Source of the DNA: Linum tenue
Lineage: Eukaryota; Streptophyta; Magnoliopsida; Malpighiales; Linaceae
NCBI GenBank assembly: GCA_946122785.1
Contig: CAMGYJ010000002.1
Location: 60,723,703-60,787,702, forward strand
Direction: 5' to 3'
DNA: 64,000 nucleotides
The notes beneath the pieces were generated by a model. It was not told where the DNA came from. It saw only the letters and a list, made by a program, of their open reading frames with translations, and did no database searches. Below are positions 1-10,421 of the stretch, one piece after another. Positions within the stretch are counted from its first letter, which is position 1; each line of letters begins with the position of its first letter. Position numbers and translations under genes: made by a program.

Positions 1-830
1 TAGTTTGTCTAAGTCTAGACAAGGGAGCAAGCCACTTCCATGAAGAATGGAGTATGAGGCATGTTCAATAAGATACAACACGTCCAAGCCACCCATGGTT
101 TACGTAAATCTAGGAGCATGGCCAAGATTGGACAGGGGGCAAGTCCATGTCTATGAGTAGTGAGTACTTGTCACCAACCACAAAAGGTGGACAAGAGGGC
201 ATGCAACCAGTCACAAACAGTGGAAATGAGGCCAAGTTTAACAAGGAAAGACATAGAAAAGCCAAAAAAGAGTTCTCGTAGTTTTGACAATTTAGCTAAA
301 TATGGACTAGAGGACATGTCACCTGCCATGGATAATGGAGTAGGATGCATGTCTAATAAGTCAAAAAGAGTCCAAGCCACACATTCTTGTGACAAGCATG
401 AAAATTTGTCTAAGTACGGACAGGGGGATAAGTCCATGTCCACGAGTAATAGGTACTTGTCACCAACCTCGAAGCGTGGAAAATGGGGCATGTATAAGAA
501 GTCACATTACAAACAAATCAAACATGACCGTACAAAGAAGCAAGGGTGGTTGTGTGCTAAGTGTAGAGGCCAACAAGTCTCAGATGTTGGAAGACAAAGT
601 CAAATGGACCACATGAGTGGTAGCCAACTTATCAAGTCTAGACATCATCTCGAACAACATGAGGGGAGTAAGCATGTCTCAACCAAGAGGAAACCAAGTT
701 AGAGGGAAACTCATGTTTGTCTTGACATGTCAAGTAATGTGGCCAAGGCCGAGGAGCATGGGATCCCATGTAAGGCCATCAAGGCTAGACATGCCGATCA
801 TGCGCCAACCGTTGGTAAGCTAGAAAATTC
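1..830. repeat. Diverged tandem repeat, ~288-bp period
   Basis: Blocks recur about 288 bases apart. The phrase acagggggcaagtccatgtc near 132 returns slightly changed near 420, and ggagtatgaggcatgttc near 51 returns near 338; a third, weaker copy follows 600. Long open frames here on both strands reflect the repeat phase and show no domain I recognise. The array begins outside the window. It may be part of a large LTR or a decayed satellite. Confidence 0.6.
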
Positions 831-999
831 AAAATTGATGTATGGGGAGTCATGTCTCATGGAGAAAAAGAGGCATGTTTTCTATGGATGGCTTGCCTGC
901 TTCAATCCATGGACTTGGCAGTGGGTGACCTTTGGCGCATTAGTTGTTGCCAAAGGAGATGGAGAGCACTAACTCGGTCACTCTTTGCCATATTAAATA

Positions 1000-1670
1000 A
1001 ACATGTATATTTATATATTAACAATAAAAAACACTAGCCAACAATGGTTAAAATAAAAAGAGATACCAAAGTGAAAATTTGAGTCGAGTTCTTAGACTTC
1101 AATATGAAGATTTTGCCACCAAGTTTTTTTAATAGCTTGGCATGTCAAGTCATATATTACGCCATGCTATATCGTCTCATTCCGTGTGGCCATAAGTGAG
1201 TGGTGGCCGTGGCATGGAGGTATGGAGCCTTGGTGATAAGTGTTGGCAATGTAGCAATGAGAGCTAGGTAATTGGTACGGTGTCTCTAGCAAGATGAGAT
1301 AATTAAAGTGAAAACAATTTGCTTTGTCTTGGGTGGAAGGTTTGCCACGGGGAAATGGTGACTTGGTGCTGGTTGTTCTTAACAAAGCCAAATTTTGGCT
1401 AAGGAAAAGTAGATGTTGGTGCTTCGATAAGCCAATCGGTTATGTTGGCTAGTATGGTGGAGTTCAACTACTTAGTCCATAATTCTTATGCACTAAGTAG
1501 TTGGAGGCATTTGTTTACAGCATAAATTTGTCTTCTACCCCATTGATGAGTTGTAAGATAAGTAATGAGTTTATAAGGCTACATTAATTAGAACAATTAT
1601 GTTATTTAAGTTGGCCTTATGGATATTGATTTTAAGCCCAAGCCACTAAGTCATTAGTGAGCATGGACAT
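1000..1670. other. Intergenic, no gene seen
   Basis: AT-rich to mixed sequence with no credible coding frame, RNA gene or clear repeat boundary. It joins two repeat blocks and probably belongs to the same old transposon-derived region. Confidence 0.5.
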
Positions 1671-2420
1671 GATTCAATGAGGGACATGGGCGTCTAGAAA
1701 TCTAGAACCACGTGTCGCTTCATGAGAGAGATCATGTGCGTGAATTGGAGGTCTCTCGCCGCGAATCACACACTTCAAAGAAAGAAAAAATATTCTAAGT
1801 CTGGGAAGGAGGTGCCGTTTCAACGAGGAGGGCCATGTCCGTCTAGAATGCAGAGACACATGCCATATCAACGAGAGGAACCATGGACGTGGGAAAATTC
1901 TCAAGTCACGTGATCATGCCATGAGAAGCCTATCTCAAAGGAGAAAAAAATTACTAAGTCTGAGAGGTCCATGCCGCTTCACGAGAAGGGGCATGGATGT
2001 GGGACAAGAGGCCCTAGGCATGATTGAAAAATGATAAGTATGAGAAGGCCATGCCATCACGTGAAGGGCCATAGACATGATTGAGAAGTCTACGACCACG
2101 AATGAAGAGGCCATGTCGCCTCATGACCAAGACTGAACGACCCAAAATGTACTAAGTCTGGGAAGGACATGTCGCCTCACGAGAGAGGCCATGTGCATGA
2201 TTGAGAGGTCCATGCCGCCTCATGAGAGGGGCAATGGACACGGATGAGAAGAGCGTTGTGGTGGAGCATTATATCATTAATGACTAAGTCCCAAGAGGTC
2301 CATGGTCGTGAGACTAGAGGGCCAAGGACATGAGTATGAAGTCCATGGCCGTCTGGCAAGAAGACCACGACCTCCCTTTTGTGAGACACCACATGCTTAT
2401 TAAAAGACTAGCATGGCATG
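1670..2420. repeat. Short degenerate repeats, LTR U3-like
   Basis: Variants of a unit reading roughly ctaagtctgggaaggacatg, followed by phrases such as cgcctcacgagagaggccat, recur irregularly near 1790, 1948, 2030 and 2150. They lie upstream of a TATA-like site at 2591. Tandem enhancer-like repeats ahead of a TATA box are typical of U3 regions of gypsy-type LTRs, but I could not find both ends of an LTR. Confidence 0.45.
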
Positions 2421-2590
2421 AGATTTGGAACAAGACCATGTGAGGCAAGCTACACTCCAAGACCCACGACGATTGCAAGAGACGCACATAGGCGGTTGAA
2501 GGAGTAACCACCACTTCGAGGAAGCAAGGAGCGGTTCTTTTTGGGAGTTATCCAATAGGCAGTTTTCTATGACAGTTATCTCTCCATGGC

Positions 2591-2598
2591 TATAAATA
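2591..2598 (+). promoter_or_regulatory. TATA box of an LTR-like promoter
   Basis: TATAAATA is followed by a purine-rich stretch (ggaggaagggtcgacaaaga), the arrangement seen in plant LTR promoters. The surrounding ~2430-2950 would be the R/U5 and leader. No protein-coding gene follows, so it is read as a retrotransposon remnant. Confidence 0.45.
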
Positions 2599-2949
2599 GG
2601 AGGAAGGGTCGACAAAGAGAGAGGGCCCAAAACCAACACTCTGACACACATGTCAAGTTTATCCTTTTTCTTTTCTTTATCATGTAGCCGTAAACGTAGT
2701 TTTTAGTTTGGAGCTCTCATCGAACCTCCATAGGAGTAGGAGTAACTTAATTTAGATTTTCATTCCTAGAAACCATCACTCAAACATCCTCGTTCGAACT
2801 TTGTTTGAAGATGCGTGGGCCGTGTCTTAGAAATCGTTGTCCAAAGAGGTCAAATGTGCATTAATCTCATTTCAACGCAAGTTTTCTCGCTGGAAAACAC
2901 TCACACATCCTGAGCCAACCAGACCAGCGATTTGATCGCCAGGTTGTGA

Positions 2950-3724
2950 GTATGATTATTTGTAAAAACATTATCATGAAAAACATGGTAAGTATTGTGA
3001 ATATTCTCACTAATACATATTGTAAAAACTTTTGACATAGGTTGAGACTTGAGAGTACGCTTATTTGTAAGAAAAAAAATCTCTGAAAAGCATCCTCAAA
3101 CTTTGTCAACACTCTGTCTTGTTAGAAATTTTTTTTATAGAAAAGCTAGATATTTTTTAACTAACAAAAAGTTCATAACCACAGTGATGTGCCATATGTT
3201 TTGTAGCCTAGTTGGTTTGAAACCAGCAAATTTTGGTCTACTAACTTGTCCTTTATGCCGATTAATTAAAATAAAAAACTTGTCCTTTATGAGTTTCGTT
3301 AAAGTGTTAGGTGCAAGGTTTGAGATTAAGGGCCAAATTAGGCTTCCATCACATGGAAGAGTGGTGAAGACAAAAGTACCAGAAAAAGGCACTTTTTTGT
3401 TGCTGTACCTAACCCAACTCAAACCACATATCAAAGCTGCTTGACCAAGTAATATTTGTTACTCTTTAGTTTGTGTTATATTTGGCTCTTATAGAAAGAT
3501 AAATTTTTTAAAATGTGCTAAAGTAATTCAATGCTTAGAGTAAACAAAAAACACAAAGCACAGCAAATTGAACACTTTTAAGTAAGAAAAAAAAATGTAA
3601 TATTATTTGAACGCTTTCACTCAATGATGCGTAATTATAAACTAAAAAAGTGTGAACAATATGAGCACAGTATAATTAAAACGTGAATACAATAAAATGA
3701 ATTAGGGCAGAGTAGAATGAAGGT
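2950..3724. other. Intergenic, no gene seen
   Basis: AT-rich. Two overlapping open frames around 3049-3444 on opposite strands have no recognisable domain and no gene-like context. The stretch ends at the 5-bp target site of the copia element that starts at 3730. Confidence 0.5.
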
Positions 3725-3729
3725 ATTTA

Positions 3730-4016
3730 TGTTGAGCAGTACCATTTTGTACATAACCTTTATGTTGAGGACCTTTTATATATTTGTTCATGTTTTAACC
3801 TAATTGCCCTAGCAGCTACGTAGAAGGGTATATTAGGAGTAGTTAGCTGGTTGTAAGCAGTAAGAGAGATAGACGCAGCAGCTGCATATTCTGTGCGACT
3901 AATAAGAGTTCAGCTGGGAGCTTCGGCTCTCCGTGGAGTAGTCTCGTTCACACCGAACGAGGAAACCACGTATATCGTTGTGTTGTGTGCTTCCGCGTTT
4001 TATAGTTTATTTTACA
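3730..4016 (+). repeat. 5' LTR of copia 1
   Basis: 287 bp, starting TGTTGAGCAGT and ending TTTTACA, directly followed by the primer-binding site. It matches the 3' LTR at all but one position. Confidence 0.97.
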
Positions 4017-4029
4017 TGGTATCAGAGCA
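4017..4029 (+). other. Primer-binding site (initiator tRNA-Met)
   Basis: TGGTATCAGAGCA immediately follows the LTR end. It is complementary to the 3' end of initiator tRNA-Met, the usual primer for minus-strand DNA synthesis in plant copia elements. Confidence 0.93.
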
Positions 4030-4056
4030 GGCTTAATCAAGATCTAGCTCACGAAA

Positions 4057-5655
4057 ATGACTATCGGAGAAGATGGGGGTTCAGGCGGCAAAGGCGTCGT
4101 CACCGACGTTGATATCATCCCGCTAACCTCACCACTCTATCTCCACCCATCAGAAAATCCAGGCCAACTATTTGGGAGTGATATTCTGACAGATTCCAAC
4201 TACAGCGAATGGGTGAGTGACATGACCGAAACCCTAATCGCAAAGAACAAACTCGTATTTGTCGACGGCAGCTTCCCGAGATCGAAGGCAGGACCCGGAA
4301 TCAGGGATGAAGCGTGGGGCAGGTGCGACGCGACCGTTAAGGGCTGGCTTAAGACAGCCATGAGCAAGGAGGTGCGGAACAGCGTTCGGGCAGCAAGGAC
4401 GGCACGAGACATTTGGGCCGATCTTCAACAAAGGTTCGGCAAGGGTTCAACAACTAGAGGCTACGAGCTTAGAAGATCCATAGGGTCGTTGCGACAGGAG
4501 AAACTCTCCGTGTCTGCATTCTATACAAAGCTCATTACCTTTTGGGACGAGCTCCATTCAGTTTCAATCACACCACAGTGTACGTGTGGGAATTGCACAT
4601 GTGATGTTGGGAAGCAGGTAAGAGACAAAGAAGAAACTGAAAGGTTATTTGACTTTCTACTTGGGTTGGACGACGCCTTCGCCGTCATACGCTCGCAGAT
4701 ACTTGGTGTCAAACCCACACCCTCCCTTGCCGAAGCGTACCAGATGGTCGCCGCCGAGGAGCAGCAGAGACACATCACTAGTGGAAGGCGGCCTCAAGTG
4801 GAGGCTGCCGCTTTTCAGACTCGTCAGGAGAATGAAGGCGAGGATGATCGCCCACGGTGCAGGCACTGCAATAAAATTGGCCACCTGAAAGAAGGTTGTT
4901 TCAAATTAATTGGGTACCCTGGTGATCAAGGGAAAGGACGCCAAGGAGAGCGCGGAGTGCCTCCGCGTCGAAACAAAGGCGATGGTAGGCTGCAGCAGCA
5001 GCCACGAGCTGCAAACGTCGAATCTGAGGGTAGTCCCATTCCTGGATTGTCAGCAGCTCAATTCGCGCAACTGAAGCAGATGCTTACTCCGCCACCTGTC
5101 CCAGCATCAGACCCGACAGCGCACATGGCTGGTAAATGTCTTGAACTGTATGAATGGCTCATAGATTCTGGTTGTAATGAACACATAGTCCGTGATGCAC
5201 GTTGGTTGAATGGACTAGATACGACGGGCTCTCATCCACCTGTTCGAATTCCGGATGGGAAGAGTATACCAGTGCAGGGGATTGGTTTCGTTGTTTTGAA
5301 TAAGAATCTTCAGTTAAAACGGTTGCTTCATGTACCTACGTTTAAGTGTAATCTGTTGTCTGTTAGCCGGCTAACAAAAGACAACAATGTGATCTTAACC
5401 TTCATGGGGGATTTCTGTTTGATTCAGGACTCACGTTCCAAGATTATGATTGGACTGGGACGTCTTCGTGATGGGCTATACTACCTCCAGCGAGCAGATG
5501 AGCTGGAACATTTTGAAAGAGAAGTCATTTGCAGTTTTTGCCGCCACAGCAAGCAAGACATCCCTAGAACTTTGGCATGCGAGATTGGGCCATCCGTCCA
5601 TTGCCAAACTTCATTCTTTAAAGGCATCATTGTTTTTGTCGGATTTTACACCTAA
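4057..5655 (+). CDS. Copia 1 gag and protease
   Basis: Encodes the capsid-like Gag followed by the aspartic protease. An N-terminal region typical of copia Gag (residues about 30-250) is followed by a CCHC zinc knuckle at about residues 267-280 (CRHCNKIGHLKEGC, spacing C-X2-C-X4-H-X4-C), which binds element RNA. The protease active site reads LIDSG near residue 369. The ATG at 4057 lies 28 bases after the primer site and is the first good start. The genuine protein sequence ends around 5510-5545; the last ~40 residues are out-of-frame readthrough of integrase DNA. In an intact relative this would continue as one polyprotein. A programmed shift at this point is not expected for plant copia, so I read it as a mutation or assembly error. 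Confidence 0.9.
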   Translation: MTIGEDGGSGGKGVVTDVDIIPLTSPLYLHPSENPGQLFGSDILTDSNYSEWVSDMTETLIAKNKLVFVDGSFPRSKAGPGIRDEAWGRCDATVKGWLKTAMSKEVRNSVRAARTARDIWADLQQRFGKGSTTRGYELRRSIGSLRQEKLSVSAFYTKLITFWDELHSVSITPQCTCGNCTCDVGKQVRDKEETERLFDFLLGLDDAFAVIRSQILGVKPTPSLAEAYQMVAAEEQQRHITSGRRPQVEAAAFQTRQENEGEDDRPRCRHCNKIGHLKEGCFKLIGYPGDQGKGRQGERGVPPRRNKGDGRLQQQPRAANVESEGSPIPGLSAAQFAQLKQMLTPPPVPASDPTAHMAGKCLELYEWLIDSGCNEHIVRDARWLNGLDTTGSHPPVRIPDGKSIPVQGIGFVVLNKNLQLKRLLHVPTFKCNLLSVSRLTKDNNVILTFMGDFCLIQDSRSKIMIGLGRLRDGLYYLQRADELEHFEREVICSFCRHSKQDIPRTLACEIGPSVHCQTSFFKGIIVFVGFYT

Positions 5656-8368
5656 GACGCAAAACTGTGACTCTTGCTTGCGGGCTAAGCTCACTAGGGA
5701 GCCTTTTGTTTCTCATTCGGTTAAGACACAGGCCTGTTTTGATATTGTTCACATGGATATTTGGGGTGGTTATCGTACTCCGGCTATGGATGGTTCCCGG
5801 TATTTTCTCACCATAGTTGATGACTACAGTAGAGCTACATGGGTTTATTTGCTCAAATTTAAGTCTGATGTTGAGCGCTACATACAGCTTTTTTGTCAAA
5901 TGGTCCACACGCAGTACACAGGGCAAGTTCGATGTATTCAGACAGACAATGGTTTGGAGTTTCAGACGGGACGCTTATTGGGGTATTACGAAGAACATGG
6001 GATACGATTTCAAACCTCATGCATTAATACCCCACAGCAGAACGGTATTGCAGAACGCAAGCATCGCCACCTGCTCGAAACCGCGCGGGCCCTTCGCTTC
6101 CATTCAGGTTTACCCGTACGGTTCTGGGGAGAATGCGTCTTAACAGCGGCGTATCTTATCAACCGGTTGCCCTCCAATGTCATTGGCGATCGCACCCCCT
6201 ACGAGGTCTTACTCAAACACACTCCCTCTTATCACCATTTGCGGAACTTCGGCTGCCTTGTCTACACGAAAGATACCAGCCACGGCCTTGACAAATTCGT
6301 CGAGAGGGGGAGACGTGGTGTTTTTGTTGGATATCCAGCTTCACAGAAAGGGTACAGGATATACGACTTCCGGTCTCGGCGAATCATCACCTCTCGTGAC
6401 TGCCATTTTATTGAGGATGATTTTCCTTATAAGGCTAGCCAAGAAATGGATGTTGAGGATGGTGCACATGCGTCACTCACCATGCACCCAAAACATCATG
6501 CATGCCACGTTGATGATGATGAAGGGTTGCATGGCACTTGTGCAAATGATATGCATGGAGATGTGAGAAGGGAAGACAGTGAGGAGGACGAACTAGAGCT
6601 TGAAGGCGAAAATGGCGAGGAACAAAATTCAGCTGAGCAGAACGTGCCAAGGTTGGGTCGAGGACACCGAGAACGACGCCCGCCACGACACCTGGTTGAC
6701 ACATATGAAGTTGAAATCCCAGGCGGAGCACGTAATGACTCGGAAGTACAGTATCCGATGTCAAACCAAGTGAGTTATCATCGTTTCTCGCATGAGCATA
6801 AAGCCTATCTAGCCGCTATCAATAAGATCGAGGAACCAAGAAACTTCATGGAAGCTATGAAGGATCCTCGTTGGCGTGAAGCTATGAGGCAAGAAATAAA
6901 TGCCTTGATAGCTAATGGAACGTGGGATATTGCTTTCCTACCACTGGGCAAGAAAGCCATTGAAGCGAAATGGGTCTTCAAGGTGAAGTACAAACCAGAT
7001 GGCACGGTCGAGCGGTTTAAGGCGCGGCTGGTTGCAAAGGGTTTTACTCAGCTGGGGGGAATAGACTTCCATGATACCTTTGCTCCTGTGGCAAAGATAG
7101 TTACTTTTCGAGTTCTTATTGCGGTGGCAATCAATAGGGGATGGACATTGCATCAACTGGATGTAAACAACGCGTTCCTCCATGGAGATTTAGAAGAAGA
7201 AGTTTATATGAAATTGCCTCCAGGTTTCGGCGAACCGGGTGACAACAGGGTATGCCGCCTCAAAAAGTCGTTGTATGGACTGCGACAGGCGTCGCGTAAC
7301 TGGTACCAGAAGTTCACTCTGGCGCTTGCAGAACTCGGTTTCAAGCCTTCTAAGGCCGATCACTCTCTTCTCATATATAATAATGGTGATGTTTTCGTGG
7401 CAGCATTGATATATGTTGATGATGTGATCTTGACAGGTACGGACCAGACTTTCATTGCAAAGGTGAAGAAGTACTTGGACGAGAAGTTCAGTATAAAAGA
7501 CCTGGGAACCTTGAAGTATTTCCTCGGGATAGAGGTTGCGAGATCGGTAGAGGGGGCCGTGTTAAGCCAAAGGAAATACACCTTGGACATCTTGAGCGAT
7601 GCAGGCATTACCGGTTCTCGGCCAAGTAATTTCCCGATGGAGCAGAATCATGCACTCACCAGGTCGACAGAGGAGATTGCAGATGATGTCGGTAGCTATA
7701 GACGACTGGTCGGGCGTCTACTTTACTTAACGGTAACACGACCTGATATTTCATATGCAGTGAATATACTCTCACAGTTTGTTAACCGTCCTAGCCCAGC
7801 GCACATGGCCGCAGCTATGAGGGTCCTTCGTTATTTGAAGAAGTCGCCGGGACAGGGTTTATTTTTCCCAGCAGGAGGATCACTTGACCTGGTGGCATAC
7901 TGTGATGCGGACTGGGCAGGTTGTCAATCAACCAGGCGTTCAACTACAGGGTACTATGTGCAGCTTGGTGGTGCACCGGTCTCGTGGAGAACGAAGAAAC
8001 AAAAGGTGGTATCACGGTCATCGGCTGAAGCAGAATATAGAGCTATGGCAAGCACTGTTAGTGAAGTGTTGTGGTTAAGATTCTTGCTGACAGAGCTCGG
8101 AGTGCCTCAGACACGACCTACCACACTCTTCTGCGACAACCAGGCTGCGTTACACATTGCAGCTAATCTGGTCTTTCATGAACGGACAAAGCATGTGGAA
8201 ATGGACTGGTACTTCGTACGAGAACGAGTAACTTCGAAAGAGATAGAACCGGCGAAGATCAACACCTCATCTCAGCTGGCAGATATATTCACTAAAGCAT
8301 TGGGCACGGAGCAGTTCGAATTTCTGTTGTCCAAGCTGGGCATTCGAGACCTACATGCTTCAGCTTGA
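5450..8368 (+). CDS. Copia 1 integrase, reverse transcriptase, RNase H
   Basis: 972-residue frame, +1 relative to gag-protease. The first ~30 residues are out-of-frame; real sequence begins near LELWHARLGHPS. Integrase shows the N-terminal HHCC zinc site (HARLGH... CDSC) and the catalytic D, D, E at about residues 101 (HMDIWG), 165 (QTDNG) and 201 (AERKH). RT carries the YVDD catalytic box near residue 654. RNase H begins near DADWAGC (about 818) and includes SSAEAEYRA. No internal stop is present, so these enzymes are intact apart from being separated from gag by the frame change. The stop overlaps the polypurine tract. Confidence 0.93.
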   Translation: MDWDVFVMGYTTSSEQMSWNILKEKSFAVFAATASKTSLELWHARLGHPSIAKLHSLKASLFLSDFTPKTQNCDSCLRAKLTREPFVSHSVKTQACFDIVHMDIWGGYRTPAMDGSRYFLTIVDDYSRATWVYLLKFKSDVERYIQLFCQMVHTQYTGQVRCIQTDNGLEFQTGRLLGYYEEHGIRFQTSCINTPQQNGIAERKHRHLLETARALRFHSGLPVRFWGECVLTAAYLINRLPSNVIGDRTPYEVLLKHTPSYHHLRNFGCLVYTKDTSHGLDKFVERGRRGVFVGYPASQKGYRIYDFRSRRIITSRDCHFIEDDFPYKASQEMDVEDGAHASLTMHPKHHACHVDDDEGLHGTCANDMHGDVRREDSEEDELELEGENGEEQNSAEQNVPRLGRGHRERRPPRHLVDTYEVEIPGGARNDSEVQYPMSNQVSYHRFSHEHKAYLAAINKIEEPRNFMEAMKDPRWREAMRQEINALIANGTWDIAFLPLGKKAIEAKWVFKVKYKPDGTVERFKARLVAKGFTQLGGIDFHDTFAPVAKIVTFRVLIAVAINRGWTLHQLDVNNAFLHGDLEEEVYMKLPPGFGEPGDNRVCRLKKSLYGLRQASRNWYQKFTLALAELGFKPSKADHSLLIYNNGDVFVAALIYVDDVILTGTDQTFIAKVKKYLDEKFSIKDLGTLKYFLGIEVARSVEGAVLSQRKYTLDILSDAGITGSRPSNFPMEQNHALTRSTEEIADDVGSYRRLVGRLLYLTVTRPDISYAVNILSQFVNRPSPAHMAAAMRVLRYLKKSPGQGLFFPAGGSLDLVAYCDADWAGCQSTRRSTTGYYVQLGGAPVSWRTKKQKVVSRSSAEAEYRAMASTVSEVLWLRFLLTELGVPQTRPTTLFCDNQAALHIAANLVFHERTKHVEMDWYFVRERVTSKEIEPAKINTSSQLADIFTKALGTEQFEFLLSKLGIRDLHASA

Positions 8369-8375
8369 GGGGGAG
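8367..8375 (+). other. Polypurine tract of copia 1
   Basis: GAGGGGGAG sits directly before the 3' LTR and overlaps the stop codon of the polyprotein. It primes plus-strand DNA synthesis. Confidence 0.9.
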
Positions 8376-8662
8376 TGTTGAGCAGTACCATTTTGTACAT
8401 AACCTTTATGTTGAGGACCTTTTATATATTTGTTCATGTTTTAACCTAATTGCCCTAGCAGCTACGTAGAAGGGTATATTAGGAGTAGTTAGCTGGTTGT
8501 AAGCAGTAAGAGAGATAGACGCAGCATCTGCATATTCTGTGCGACTAATAAGAGTTCAGCTGGGAGCTTCGGCTCTCCGTGGAGTAGTCTCGTTCACACC
8601 GAACGAGGAAACCACGTATATCGTTGTGTTGTGTGCTTCCGCGTTTTATAGTTTATTTTACA
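8376..8662 (+). repeat. 3' LTR of copia 1
   Basis: 287 bp with the same ends as the 5' copy (TGTTG...TTTTACA), one substitution at 8527, followed at once by the target duplication ATTTA. Confidence 0.97.
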
Positions 8663-8667
8663 ATTTA

Positions 8668-10421
8668 CTTATTTATTTATTTATTTTTGGTAGAAAATAT
8701 AATGGAGGTTTTTACCTCATTATACTATAGGCTTGGAATTATATTGGTCTAGATACAGGTCAGGTTGAGGTTGTGGAATTAATTTGAAATTGTATTTCTC
8801 TATAATATGTGATAAAATAATTATAAAAAATGATTTAAATACCTAGTGGCTGCTGCATACATAGAATTTTCTAGTTAAGAAGGAGAAGATAGGTCCAGGA
8901 TCAGGTGCATAATCCTCAATAATCTTACATGGATCAAAGACTGGAGGCGAGAAGTTCATGTGGTAAGATGAACCACGTCATCTATGCATATTAGACTCGA
9001 TTTCTTAAGTAATTGGTAATATTTGTGATTACATATGTAAATATGTCAGTGTGTCAATATTAATCCATCAACTAGTGAATTAATAATCTTTTAAATAAAT
9101 TGGAAACATTTTCTGAGGTATTTTTGTGCGTAATGAACTGAATTATTCACACAACACACATATGAATACATCAACTTTATTGTACGCACTTACTATCAGG
9201 TTCTGTCGCTTGCACTGATAGGCTCCAATGGCCCTGGCATTGCCGAGCTATGATTGCTCGTATGGTCTCCATTCTACAATCACCTCCATGAATTAGTATA
9301 GAATTTGTACCTCAACGTATGAACTCTTTGGCTGATTAGGTACCTCGAGATACTAGGTTATCTTTGTTTGCCAGAGAACTAGCTAGGTGTTGGTTCTGAG
9401 CATCATTGCTCCATTGTTGTGATGCTCCCATGATGATTAAAATATTCTTAATCATTCATTATTGGTGCCCACCAATCAATCGATCGAGGATACCACGTAA
9501 AACTCGTTGTTTGGTATTTGTTTCCTTCCACATTATCAAATTCTACAGGGTTTATGCCATAACCAGATAGCCACTGAACAACTATAGAGGATTTGCCACC
9601 CCATCCTCTCCGGCTCCAAACACAAAGCAAAGCCATCAAAATGGGCCATAATATCAAACATAGTACACAGTTATTCACACCACAATTTGTTATTTAATTA
9701 ATTAAGGCTCGATATGTTAATTAATTTTCAATATACTGGCGAATATACATCTTCATGTATATCCTGTTTGGAGGAGCTCATTAAGATAATACTCTGTTCT
9801 TTTGTCGATCCTGTAGAACCGAAGCCCTTCTTGCGGTCGTGCCGATGGTGAACAGCATAATATACTAGCTCAGCCAGACTAGATATGGATGGTGGAACAG
9901 CTAATCATTATTTGAATAAACTGCATTTTTGTGCTTCCAGAACAAGAATAAGGAATGATACGGCTGGCAGTGCTCTACTTGGGAAACTGAGCCAACTTCT
10001 CCTAGCCACCATCGATCCATTTCATTTGTTCTTCTTTCATTTTCTTCTGTGAGAAGGATTATTACGAGTTACGTAGTGTTTGTTGAAAAACGGGAGAGCA
10101 CAATCACTCTATACTATGACCTAAATAACTATAAAGGAAATAAATATACTTTAAACATAGACTGGACTAGTTTATGGTTAACTAAGCAGAAGATTCATAA
10201 AAACGCCAAGCACAAGATGAAAGTTAACAAACTTATGAGTTTGTTAGTTTTCTAAAAGTTAACAAACTTATCAAAGTGCTAAATTAATTTTGTATTCTTT
10301 TAGATTCTGAGTTATTTTAATCGTATTAGTTAACAAACCAAGATTAACCCTCATTTTGAAACTAAAATGCAACTCGAACACAACATAAATGAGCTAAATC
10401 TTTACTTCGGAGTGTTGTTGA
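8668..10421. other. Intergenic, no gene seen
   Basis: AT-rich sequence with scattered stops in all frames. The longest frames (for example 9448-9678 and 10049-10255) have no recognisable domain. No RNA gene or clear repeat end found. Confidence 0.5.

Larger units (their letters stand above)
3730..8662 (+). mobile_element. Ty1/copia retrotransposon 1 (Ale/Retrofit-like), near-intact
   Basis: Complete LTR element of 4,933 bp flanked by a perfect 5-bp target duplication ATTTA (3725-3729 and 8663-8667). Order is LTR, tRNA-Met primer site, gag-protease, integrase-RT-RNase H, purine tract, LTR, which is the copia order (integrase before RT). The two 287-bp LTRs differ at one base that I can see (G at 3881, T at 8527), so the insertion is very young. 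Coding is broken once, by a change from frame 1 to frame 2 between about 5450 and 5545. Small size, short LTRs and the style of the RT/RNase H domains suggest the Ale/Retrofit lineage; the lineage is inference. Confidence 0.96.

Noticed and set aside
160..702. 180-residue open frame at window start
   Set aside because: It spans the 288-bp repeat array, starts at GTG, is low-complexity and shows no domain.
3049..3444. Overlapping open frames on both strands
   Set aside because: No domain, no promoter context; AT-rich DNA can give such frames by chance.
5450..5545. Programmed +1 frameshifting in copia 1, as in yeast Ty1
   Set aside because: In plant copia, gag and pol are normally one frame, and this break is between protease and integrase rather than gag and pol. 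Mutation or assembly error is simpler.
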